The position numbers and the translations under genes were made by a program. The notes under the pieces were generated by a model that had not been told where the DNA came from, did no database searches, and saw only the letters and a list, made by a program, of their open reading frames with translations. 14,011 bases of DNA from JAJPJX01 sp964568355 (GTDB taxonomy: Bacteria; Acidobacteriota; Terriglobia; Bryobacterales; Bryobacteraceae). Shown one piece after another: positions 6,744-13,512 of the stretch (positions are counted from its first letter, which is position 1; each line of letters starts with the position of its first letter). Where the stretch lies: positions 1-14,011 of the forward strand of contig CAZMRK010000282.1 in the NCBI GenBank assembly GCA_964568355.1, in the 5' to 3' direction.

Positions 6744-9028
6744 GGAGTGAAGTCCGGTCCCTGATCGGCGCTGGCAAGCTCGTCAGCCGTCCGGAGAAGC
6801 ATTTCAAGATACGCCAGGCGGAATGGCCCGAGCGCGTCGCGGACACGGAGCATCCGATCGGTCCAGGAACCCGCCTCCGCTCCGAATTCCATCACCGCCA
6901 GCGACAGGCGGACCGCCGGAACGTGTATCCCGGTTGCCAGTTCGCAATCGGGTAAATGGTCTCCTTCGCGGATGCCGCGCGCCAAAGGAAGCTGATCCTT
7001 TTCCTGCTCGCCAGGCATGGACCGGATGCCCATGCGGATCCGGCCGTGATGCGCGGCCGCAAGATATGCGGCGAGATCGGAATCGCCGGCTTCGAGCATC
7101 GCCAGCGCGCTGGCAAGCTCATGACGGAAATGCGGTTGGCTGTGCGTGTGCCGGCCGCACTGCTTGGCCAGAAGATCTGGCGTGCTGTCGTTCTGGTGCA
7201 GCGTCGCCTGGAACACGTCGTGAGCCTTTCCCCAGTCGTGCTTCGCCGCAGCAGTTCGGAGCGAAGCGGCCCAGGATTCATCAAGCTTCTTGGTGTCGAG
7301 CAGCGCTTCGAGTTTCTCGAGAACGCGATCCGTGTGGGCGCGTAGTGTCTGGCGGTATTGCGGATAGGAGCGCAGGTTGCTTGTATCGGTTTCCGCTTCC
7401 CTGGGAGATGGAATGGGCACCGGGATTACCGGGGTCTTGCTGTCGGGCGACCAGCCTTCCAGCGCGGTATATCCTCCCTGGTTGGCTCGGGCCAGCACGA
7501 GCATGCCGGGGAAAAGCGGTGTATTACGATCAAGCTTGGTCCAATTCTCGGTCGCAAAGTTCAGGGAATATACATCATGCTTCCTGGTGAACTCGCGCAG
7601 ATCCGCAATGGAGACCGGACAAAGCTCATCATCGGTAAGTTCGATGCGAGCCGGCGTATCGCCCTCCCAATCGCGCCAGGCGAGATAGACATCGCGGTCT
7701 TCAGTGGCCCGGATGAACCGGGAGATATCAATTTGATTGCCGGAAAGATCGGGAGTCGTATCGAAGAGGTCGAGCAGGTCGGCGCGACGCAGGACGTGCT
7801 GGTAGGGCGTAGGGCCATCTTCTTCGGGAAGGTCGGCAGGCGCGGCAGAGGTAAGCGTCTGCAGACGTTGAACGGCGCGAGCCAGCTCTTCGGGCGTATA
7901 CGGCGCGGATGGGTCCTTCTGCTTCGCGGCTGTGGGTTCACCGACCCACCAGATTTCGGCGTCCGCATCATCCCCGTACCGGTTTACCCGGCCGAATCGC
8001 TGGACCAAGCTGCCCCAGGGTGCAACATCGGTGATCAGCAGGCGCGCGGTGATATCGACTCCGGCCTCCAGTACCTGGGTAGCGACGACGATCTGACCTT
8101 CCGGCGCAATGCGGTCCAGGGCTTCGGACGCCCGCTTGCGATCCTGCGGGCGGAAGCGGGAATGCAGCAAAAGCGAATTGCCGAATGCCTTGTGAACCGC
8201 GGCGAAAATTTCCCGCGCACGGGCGACGGTATTGGTGACAATCAGCGTGCGGGTTTGCGGGCGATGGTTCGCAAGAGCGAAGGCTGCACACCCGGCGGGA
8301 GTGCGGCATTCCACGGGCGCCTGCGCGAGAGATTTCCGGGCATGGATGCGCTTATCCACCACTGGCTCGGCGAAATCGTCGTGGTCCAGGCGAATTTCAG
8401 ACGGGCGGCTGCGAAAATCGATCGTGTCCAGCCAGGCAGGGTTGACGGTAGCAGACATCCAGACACAAGGCGCGCTGCCGGCTGTGCCGAATTGCTCCCG
8501 AAACGCGGCAAGCTGCGTGGACGTCGCGAGCGCATCGTCCATAAGTTGGATCTCGTCCAGCACGATCAGACAGTCCTGGTTATATAGGGCAAAATCGATG
8601 GGCCAGCGCGGCGGTCGCCGCGCATATCCTCGATTCAGCGCGCGAGAGAAGTAGAGGTCCTGAGTTGAGACGATGATGGCCGGCGCATCCGGCCGGAGTT
8701 GTTCCTCGTTATCGTCGCTGCCGGCCATTAGCTCCAGAACGCGTACCTCATCGGTAAGATTGGCGGCAGCAACATAATCACGGGCCCTCCTGGCGGTTTG
8801 CCGCGTGAGATTTTGCCGCGGAAACACGAGCATCAGACGCGTGGGAGCGGAAGGGTCATGGATCGCCTGGGCGTACAACCACGGCAAGAGAACGGCCTCC
8901 GTCTTACCCAACCCGGTCGGAACCACGAGCAGCGTAGGAGCGAATGGGTTACAGCCATATCGCTCCTGGTAAGGCAGGAGCTGGTGTTTGGTGACGTTAA
9001 AAAAGAATTCCAGGTACGATTGATCCAT
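6731..9028 (-). CDS. cas3: Cas3 helicase with C-terminal HD nuclease (type I-G)
   Basis: This 765-aa enzyme is expected to be recruited to the R-loop, unwind the target DNA and cut it. The order is reversed compared with most Cas3 proteins: helicase first, HD domain last, as is typical of type I-G. Helicase motifs are Walker A VPTGLGKTE (36-44, K42), the DEIQ box (158-161), SAT (192-194), and motif VI QRFGRVNR (343-350). The HD nuclease is at about 555-755: H565, H597-D598 in KHDWGK, H636 in HFRHE, H660-H661 in AHHG, and D749. All metal ligands look present. The ATG at 9028 has no SD sequence and lies only about 14 nt after the predicted transcription start. It is the first gene of the cas operon. 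Confidence 0.96.
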   Translation of the reverse strand: MDQSYLEFFFNVTKHQLLPYQERYGCNPFAPTLLVVPTGLGKTEAVLLPWLYAQAIHDPSAPTRLMLVFPRQNLTRQTARRARDYVAAANLTDEVRVLELMAGSDDNEEQLRPDAPAIIVSTQDLYFSRALNRGYARRPPRWPIDFALYNQDCLIVLDEIQLMDDALATSTQLAAFREQFGTAGSAPCVWMSATVNPAWLDTIDFRSRPSEIRLDHDDFAEPVVDKRIHARKSLAQAPVECRTPAGCAAFALANHRPQTRTLIVTNTVARAREIFAAVHKAFGNSLLLHSRFRPQDRKRASEALDRIAPEGQIVVATQVLEAGVDITARLLITDVAPWGSLVQRFGRVNRYGDDADAEIWWVGEPTAAKQKDPSAPYTPEELARAVQRLQTLTSAAPADLPEEDGPTPYQHVLRRADLLDLFDTTPDLSGNQIDISRFIRATEDRDVYLAWRDWEGDTPARIELTDDELCPVSIADLREFTRKHDVYSLNFATENWTKLDRNTPLFPGMLVLARANQGGYTALEGWSPDSKTPVIPVPIPSPREAETDTSNLRSYPQYRQTLRAHTDRVLEKLEALLDTKKLDESWAASLRTAAAKHDWGKAHDVFQATLHQNDSTPDLLAKQCGRHTHSQPHFRHELASALAMLEAGDSDLAAYLAAAHHGRIRMGIRSMPGEQEKDQLPLARGIREGDHLPDCELATGIHVPAVRLSLAVMEFGAEAGSWTDRMLRVRDALGPFRLAYLEMLLRTADELASADQGPDFTPCPQ

Positions 9029-9031
9029 AAT

Positions 9032-9071
9032 CGTTGTCGACGGGATATAGAATACGGCCCTGGCGACAACG
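9032..9071. repeat. Inverted repeat flanking the cas promoter -10 box
   Basis: CGTTGTCG (9032-9039) and its exact reverse complement CGACAACG (9064-9071) are separated by 24 bp and centred at about 9051.5, on the predicted -10 hexamer (9049-9054). One arm directly abuts the -35 box, the other covers the predicted first transcribed bases. This would suit a repressor site, but no regulator gene is nearby. Confidence 0.5.
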
Positions 9072-9077
9072 TGTCAA
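9049..9077 (-). promoter_or_regulatory. Sigma-70-type promoter of the cas operon
   Basis: On the minus strand a perfect -35 box TTGACA (9077-9072) is followed after exactly 17 bp by TATTCT (9054-9049), five of six matches to TATAAT. Transcription should start near 9042, leaving a leader of only about 14 nt before the cas3 ATG at 9028 and no SD sequence. It is the only strong consensus promoter I see in the window and is correctly placed to drive cas3 through cas4-cas1. Confidence 0.75.
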
Positions 9078-9110
9078 GGAAGATGGTTAGTGTAAGTACC
9101 CGATCTTCCT
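9077..9110. repeat. Inverted repeat just upstream of the cas -35 box
   Basis: AGGAAGAT (9077-9084) and ATCTTCCT (9103-9110) form a perfect 8-bp dyad with an 18-bp spacer, centred at about 9093.5. The proximal arm touches the -35 box and the spacer contains the TAAGTAC half-site. It could be a protein-binding site or an accident of sequence. Confidence 0.4.
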
Positions 9111-9116
9111 CAAACC

Positions 9117-9135
9117 GTACTTACCCTATAAGTAC
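9117..9135. promoter_or_regulatory. Operator-like dyad GTACTTA-N5-TAAGTAC upstream of cas3
   Basis: GTACTTA (9117-9123) and TAAGTAC (9129-9135) are exact inverted copies with a 5-bp spacer, the classic shape of a site for a dimeric DNA-binding protein. A third copy, GTAAGTAC (9092-9099), lies nearer the promoter and alone. Relative to a start near 9042, the dyad is at about -75 to -93 and the half-site at about -50 to -57, positions more typical of an activator. No regulator gene is adjacent, so its partner is unknown. Confidence 0.5.
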
Positions 9136-9156
9136 TCTGCCACATCCTTCGTCTCA

Positions 9157-9187
9157 TCCGCCTTGTTGTAAAAGTCGGTAAGGCGGA
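9157..9187. terminator. Hairpin between the HDOD gene and the cas operon, possible terminator
   Basis: TCCGCCTT (9157-9164) and AAGGCGGA (9180-9187) pair perfectly over 8 bp with a 15-nt loop. The hairpin follows the HDOD stop codon by about 18 bp on the minus strand. There is no U-tract after it; a TTTT run lies in the loop instead. It could end or attenuate HDOD transcription before the cas promoter, but it is not a textbook intrinsic terminator. Confidence 0.35.
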
Positions 9188-9204
9188 ATCTGGATCTCGG
9201 AGCC

Positions 9205-10080
9205 TTATAGCCGGGCGAGGATCTCGATCCTCGCCCCCAATTCCTTCCTCAGGTCGTCCCGTTCGTGCACGAAACGGGTACGGGCGTGGTCGGGAAGTTG
9301 ACGGAGAGCGGCTGCAAAATCCGGCCAGGAGGACTCAGGCAGGGCCAGCACGGAGAATCCAAGAGAGTCCGCCATCTGGTCCGCCACCTGAACCAGTTGG
9401 ACCAGGCCGAAAGGTTCCCAACTGAGGTCTTCATGGTGCCAGGCAACCACATCCCGCAGTTCCGGGGGAAAGGGCACGCTGGACATGACCCAGGAGCCAG
9501 CTTGGCAGTGGTCGACATCGAACAATGCCCGCTCCGTGGTCATCAGGTCGAAGCCGTTGTCCTGAGTGACCGCCAGCATATTGGCGAAGGGAATCGGATA
9601 TTTCACCAGCAATGCCAAACGGCCGATATCCCGTAAGAGGCCGGCGGTATAAGAGACGTCCGCATCGATCCCGCAGCTCCGAGCAACTTTTTCAGCCAGC
9701 AGTGCGCCGGCCAGGCTGTTTTGCCAGCAGCGATGCAGAGATTCGATCCTCAGGGCGGGCCGCAGGTAGCTTCCGAAGGCGCGGGTCAGACTGATGCCTT
9801 TGATGCGTTCCAGCCCCAGAATCATGATCGCCTGCGTGATGCTTTTGACCTGGCACTCCAGGCCGAACAGCGCCGAGTTGGCGATCTGCAGAACCTCCGC
9901 CGCCAATACCGGCTCGGCAGAAATAAATTTGCCGATCTCGCTCAGGTGTACGTCTCGCTTCGAAACTACCTGCAGCAACCGGGCAGCCACGGCAGGAAAG
10001 GGCGGCAGATTTTCCAGCGCCCAGAACGGACTGCCTGCCCGTCGTTCCGGGAAGGTGTATTTCGTCTCCGTTTGGATCAA
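9205..10080 (-). CDS. HDOD domain protein (signalling or regulatory)
   Basis: From the TTG at 10080 this is a 291-aa protein dominated by one HDOD domain (about residues 20-215), a non-enzymatic relative of HD phosphohydrolases found in bacterial signalling proteins. Visible parts are LENLPPFPAVAARLLQVV at the domain start, the NSALFG segment, YTAGLLRDIGRLAL (the usual HD site, with Arg replacing the His of HDIG) and WHHED (214-218). Loss of the HD histidine argues against phosphodiesterase activity. The frame stays open to a TTG at 10146, but the stretch just before that is TATATATATT, more like a promoter. The TTG at 10080 has an excellent GGAAGGGAG site 6 nt upstream, so I prefer it. The gene lies 102 bp after mscS and 176 bp before cas3, on the same strand. 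Its role is unknown. Confidence 0.82.
   Translation of the reverse strand: MIQTETKYTFPERRAGSPFWALENLPPFPAVAARLLQVVSKRDVHLSEIGKFISAEPVLAAEVLQIANSALFGLECQVKSITQAIMILGLERIKGISLTRAFGSYLRPALRIESLHRCWQNSLAGALLAEKVARSCGIDADVSYTAGLLRDIGRLALLVKYPIPFANMLAVTQDNGFDLMTTERALFDVDHCQAGSWVMSSVPFPPELRDVVAWHHEDLSWEPFGLVQLVQVADQMADSLGFSVLALPESSWPDFAAALRQLPDHARTRFVHERDDLRKELGARIEILARL
9213..9236. repeat. Perfect 10-bp hairpin at the 3' end of the HDOD gene
   Basis: GGGCGAGGAT (9213-9222) and ATCCTCGCCC (9227-9236) form a perfect 10-bp stem with a 4-nt loop, inside the last codons of the gene. No T-run follows on the minus strand. With the hairpin at 9157-9187 it could form a two-part 3' end that stabilises or ends the HDOD transcript. 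Confidence 0.5.
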
Positions 10081-10086
10081 AACCGT

Positions 10087-10095
10087 CTCCCTTCC
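10087..10095 (-). promoter_or_regulatory. Ribosome binding site deciding the HDOD start
   Basis: GGAAGGGAG on the minus strand lies 6 nt before a TTG at 10080. It is the best SD sequence in the window and favours this start over the TTG at 10146. Confidence 0.65.
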
Positions 10096-10182
10096 AACTG
10101 TTAAAGGATCGGCGGTTTGGTCCGTGTGGTTTATGGGAAAAACCAAATATATATAGATCCGTGGTGATATACGGCCCAGTCC

Positions 10183-11877
10183 TCAGCCCCTGACCGGAGG
10201 CCTCGGCGGTGTGGCTATAGCCCCCTCCGGCGTATTTCCATTGCCGGACGCATACCAGATATTCGCCTGCGTCGGAAGAGCCAGCGCCGTACCGGCATCT
10301 TCAATCGCGTCCAGAATCTTCAACAGCAATTCCTGTTGCTTTTTCAGAAATGTGTCGAAATTGGGAGTCAGGACGTAAGCAAATGTTTCCAGATCCAGAG
10401 AGTAGCTGCCGACTCCGATGAAGCGGACGGGCAAAGGCCCCACCTCCGTGTGGGGGTCATCCTGCAGAATCTTGGTGATGGAGGCTAGCAGCGTTCGCAC
10501 CTGGTCGGGCGTGGTATCGCGCCGCAAGTTGAGAATCTGGTGGAACCACATCTTGTCACGCTTGGAGAAATTCTCCAGGCTCATGGAAGAAAACTGCGCA
10601 TTCGGAATGGTCACGATGGTGCGGTCCAGGGTGCGGATGCGAGTGGACCGCAGGCCGATATCTTCCACCGTGCCAACGCGATCGTCGAAGCGGCAGAAGT
10701 CGCCGACCGAAACGGGGCGGTCGCTGATGACCGCCACGCTCCCAAACAGGTTTTCGATGGTTTTCTGAGAGGCCAGAGCAACGGCAACACCGCCGACGCC
10801 CAAGCCGGCCAGGATCGTGGTGGTGTTATATCCCCATTGGCTTAGTACTGCGGCGACCGTCAGTAACAGAATCGTAATCTTGATGACGCGACCGATCAAT
10901 GGAAGCGCCGAAGAAGTGACGCTCTGATACCGTCCGGAACTCAGTACGACACGCAGGCGTTCCATCGCCAGGTCGACGATCCCGATGAACAGCCAGGCGA
11001 TGCCGGAGAGGAAAAGCAGCCCCAAAATCCGGCTGAGGGCCAGGCGCAACAGCGCCGAAGGACCTATCCACTCCACGCCAGCCCGGAACAAGGCCACCAC
11101 CAGCAAAAGCCGTAGCGGGCCGATGAATACCTGGAGCACCGACGACGGAATCTGTGGGGCTACCCGTTTCATCACGGCAGCGGTGATCGCGAGCGCCAGG
11201 CGAGACAGCGAGCGGGAGATCGCCGTCAGAGCTAAAACAAGCAAAATCAGCGCGATACAGCGCCATATCGGCGTGCCTATGAATTTGGGACGGACCAGCG
11301 CCTCCGGCAAATATTTCTCCACCGGAGAGTCCGTGACCATGGCCGAAAGCTGGGGGATCAGCTTCACGCTGTCGGAGGAAAATAACCAGACCGAAAGACC
11401 GTTCCGGAGGTTCACGTGTTCGAGCAGCAGATCCAGCTTCTTGCCGTTGAGAGTGAAGGAGTCAACCCGCTCCCGCGAAGGGGGTAGCCCGTCCTCCAGG
11501 TCGCCGGACTGGTCTCGGCTAAGTGAAGCCACATCGAAACTTACGTCCCGATCCAGGATGTCTCCCAGTTGCTGAGCCAGTTGCGGCCGGTCCTGAAAGC
11601 GGCTGTCCGAAGAGGGGATATTTCGCAGATCCAGATAGTGCCCGGCTCGGGCGAAATTCTTCGTCCGGCAGGCATCCAGGAAGGAGACGACCGCGCTCTG
11701 TGGAGAATCCCGATTCAATGGGTCGTTCAGCCTGGGCGCCGCAGGCGGAGACGCGGCGGGAGGAGTCTGTGCCCGCATGTCCGGAGGGGTCGCGAACAGC
11801 AGGCCCACCACCGCCAGGCAGAAGAACATCGCCGCCCGATGAAAAAAATTCCTGGTGAGTTGAATTTCGAGGCGCAT
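10183..11877 (-). CDS. MscS-family mechanosensitive ion channel with periplasmic N-terminal domain
   Basis: This 564-aa inner-membrane channel should open under membrane tension and release solutes on osmotic downshock. A signal peptide (about 1-36, ending MRAQ) leads to a periplasmic domain of about 150 aa (DSPQSAVVSFLDACRTKNFA at 58-77), seen in large MscS relatives. Hydrophobic segments follow at about 203-222, 250-266, 279-303 and 329-347. The pore helix and MscS core are at about 352-385 (AGLGVGGVAVALASQ, then KTIENLFG), with the beta domain around 390-435 (VGDFCRFDDRVGTVEDIG, TIPNAQFSS). The C-terminal cytoplasmic part runs to a proline-rich tail. The ATG at 11877 has no SD sequence. 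The 79 bp between it and the divergent esterase gene should hold both promoters. It is shorter than MscK-like proteins but longer than classical MscS. Confidence 0.92.
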   Translation of the reverse strand: MRLEIQLTRNFFHRAAMFFCLAVVGLLFATPPDMRAQTPPAASPPAAPRLNDPLNRDSPQSAVVSFLDACRTKNFARAGHYLDLRNIPSSDSRFQDRPQLAQQLGDILDRDVSFDVASLSRDQSGDLEDGLPPSRERVDSFTLNGKKLDLLLEHVNLRNGLSVWLFSSDSVKLIPQLSAMVTDSPVEKYLPEALVRPKFIGTPIWRCIALILLVLALTAISRSLSRLALAITAAVMKRVAPQIPSSVLQVFIGPLRLLLVVALFRAGVEWIGPSALLRLALSRILGLLFLSGIAWLFIGIVDLAMERLRVVLSSGRYQSVTSSALPLIGRVIKITILLLTVAAVLSQWGYNTTTILAGLGVGGVAVALASQKTIENLFGSVAVISDRPVSVGDFCRFDDRVGTVEDIGLRSTRIRTLDRTIVTIPNAQFSSMSLENFSKRDKMWFHQILNLRRDTTPDQVRTLLASITKILQDDPHTEVGPLPVRFIGVGSYSLDLETFAYVLTPNFDTFLKKQQELLLKILDAIEDAGTALALPTQANIWYASGNGNTPEGAIATPPRPPVRG

Positions 11878-11956
11878 TTTAGAAGTATTGCAGTTAGATT
11901 GCCAGAGTCCCGCAGCGGAGCGCTAGATCTGCGAGTAGAATGAAGCAGAAATCGTC
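11878..11956. promoter_or_regulatory. Divergent intergenic region between mscS and esterase genes
   Basis: This 79-bp stretch separates two divergent genes and must hold both promoters unless transcription starts elsewhere. A TAGAAT box (11936-11941) could be a -10 for the plus-strand gene, but it would give a leader of only about 9 nt and has no matching -35 at 16-18 bp. No clear pair is seen for mscS. Confidence 0.3.
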
Positions 11957-13492
11957 ATGTTGAAAAAAATGAGAGAGATTCTCTTCGGCCGCGCTGTGTA
12001 TACGGTGATGCTGCTCACCGGCCTGGCGGGCGTACTGGATGCCAGCGCCAAACTGCCTGCTCTGATCTCGGATCACATGGTGCTGCAGCAAGGAGTACCG
12101 GTGCGCATCTGGGGCACAGCGGACAGCGAAGAAGGGGTTCGAGTGGAGTTTCAGGGGCAAAGCGTGTCGACCAAGGCCGGTCCGAACGGAAAATGGTCCA
12201 TTTGGCTGAACCCTCTTACGACAGCCGGTCCCCTGGAGATGACGATCTCTGCCACGAATACGATCGTCCTCCGGGACGTGCTGGTAGGCGAAGTCTGGGT
12301 GGGCTCCGGACAATCCAATATGGGCTTCACCCTCAACAGCGCGCTGCGCGCCGAAGAAGAGATCGCCCAAGCGAACTACCCGCTGATCCACCTGTTCCAC
12401 GTGAAGCTCACGGTAGCCGATCAGCCGGCGGAGGACGTGGTGGGAACCTGGCAGGTCTGCAGCCCGGAGACGGTACGCCGGTTCTCGGCGGTCGAGTACT
12501 TTTTTGGAAGGGATCTCCACCGCGCGCGGCACGTTCCCATGGGGCTGATTGAATCGGATTGGGGCGGTACCCCGGCGCAATCCTGGACCAGCCGTCCGGC
12601 CCTCGAAGCAGAGCCGTCGCTGCGCTTCATCCTGGAAGATTGGGAACGCACTCTGGCGGCATATCCCGCGGCCAAGGAGCGCTACGACAGGGAGATGGCA
12701 TCCTGGAAGCCCGCCGCGGAAGCGGCTAAGGCGGCAGGTAAGACTCCGCCGTCGCAGCCGAGACAGCCGGCCGGTCCGGGACATCAGAACACGCCGGCGG
12801 GCTTATATAACGCAATGATCGCCCCGCTGACTCCGTATGCCATTCGCGGCGCGATCTGGTACCAGGGAGAATCGAACGCCAGCGAAAGCCACGCGTACCG
12901 ATATCGCCGGCTGTTCCGCACGATGATCGAAGACTGGCGCCACGCCTGGGGCCAGGGAGATTTTCCGTTCCTGTTCGTCCAATTGGCCAATTTCAAGGCC
13001 AATCCGTGGTGGCCGGTGCTGCGGGAATCGCAGACCGACACTTTGAGCCTGCGCAACACGGGCATGGCCGTGGCCATTGATGTAGGAGAATCCCACGATA
13101 TCCACCCTCGCAACAAGCAGGATGTCGGGTGGCGCCTGGCGCTGGCGGCGCGGCACATCGCCTACGGAGAGCCAATCGAATTCTCCGGACCGCTGTTCCG
13201 GCAGGCCACGCGGGATGGCGGCGCTTTGCGCGTCTGGTTTACGCACGCCGCAGGGTTACAGGCCAAGGGTGGCGGAGCCCTGACCGGGTTCACCGTCGCC
13301 GGCGCGGATGGCAATTTCGTTCCAGCCGAGGCGCGCATTGAAGGCGCGACCCTGCTGGTTTCCAGCCCGCAGGTGAGCGAACCGGCCGCCGTGCGCTACG
13401 CCTGGGCCGACGATCCTCAATGCAATCTCGTCAACCAGGAGGGCCTGCCTGCCAGCCCGTTCCGGTCCGATCAACCTCGCAACGTTCGCTAG
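11957..13492 (+). CDS. Sialate O-acetylesterase-like exported esterase (SASA/SGNH family)
   Basis: This 511-aa protein resembles 9-O-acetylesterases of the SASA family, which remove acetyl groups from sialic acid or other sugars. Residues 1 to about 31 form a signal peptide (TVMLLTGLAGVLDASA), so it acts outside the cytoplasm. The N-terminal beta domain starts LPALISDHMVLQQGVPVRIW (33-52). The nucleophile motif is GSGQSNM with S120, then WYQGESNA (301-308) and the catalytic DIHPRNK with D381 and H383. An Ala/Lys/Pro-rich insert lies at about 236-280, just before AGLYNAMIAPL. The substrate cannot be read from sequence; in soil bacteria such enzymes often act on plant polysaccharides such as acetylated xylan. 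The GH20-like gene starts 20 bp downstream, so they are probably co-transcribed. No good SD sequence precedes the ATG; M5 is an alternative start. Confidence 0.9.
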   Translation: MLKKMREILFGRAVYTVMLLTGLAGVLDASAKLPALISDHMVLQQGVPVRIWGTADSEEGVRVEFQGQSVSTKAGPNGKWSIWLNPLTTAGPLEMTISATNTIVLRDVLVGEVWVGSGQSNMGFTLNSALRAEEEIAQANYPLIHLFHVKLTVADQPAEDVVGTWQVCSPETVRRFSAVEYFFGRDLHRARHVPMGLIESDWGGTPAQSWTSRPALEAEPSLRFILEDWERTLAAYPAAKERYDREMASWKPAAEAAKAAGKTPPSQPRQPAGPGHQNTPAGLYNAMIAPLTPYAIRGAIWYQGESNASESHAYRYRRLFRTMIEDWRHAWGQGDFPFLFVQLANFKANPWWPVLRESQTDTLSLRNTGMAVAIDVGESHDIHPRNKQDVGWRLALAARHIAYGEPIEFSGPLFRQATRDGGALRVWFTHAAGLQAKGGGALTGFTVAGADGNFVPAEARIEGATLLVSSPQVSEPAAVRYAWADDPQCNLVNQEGLPASPFRSDQPRNVR

Positions 13493-13512
13493 ATCGACTT
13501 CCTTGTTCTCTT

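Noticed and set aside
7358..8587. 409-codon open frame on the plus strand
   Set aside because: Antisense to the cas3 helicase region; low-complexity Arg/Gly-rich translation with no domain.
10183..11877. Possible role of the MscS channel as a CRISPR-associated membrane effector
   Set aside because: It lies beyond the HDOD gene and 79 bp from a divergent esterase gene, has a normal MscS core, and nothing in the sequence ties it to the cas operon.
11894..12784. 296-codon open frame on the minus strand
   Set aside because: Antisense to the esterase gene, Arg-rich, no domain recognised; the esterase on the plus strand has signal peptide and catalytic motifs.
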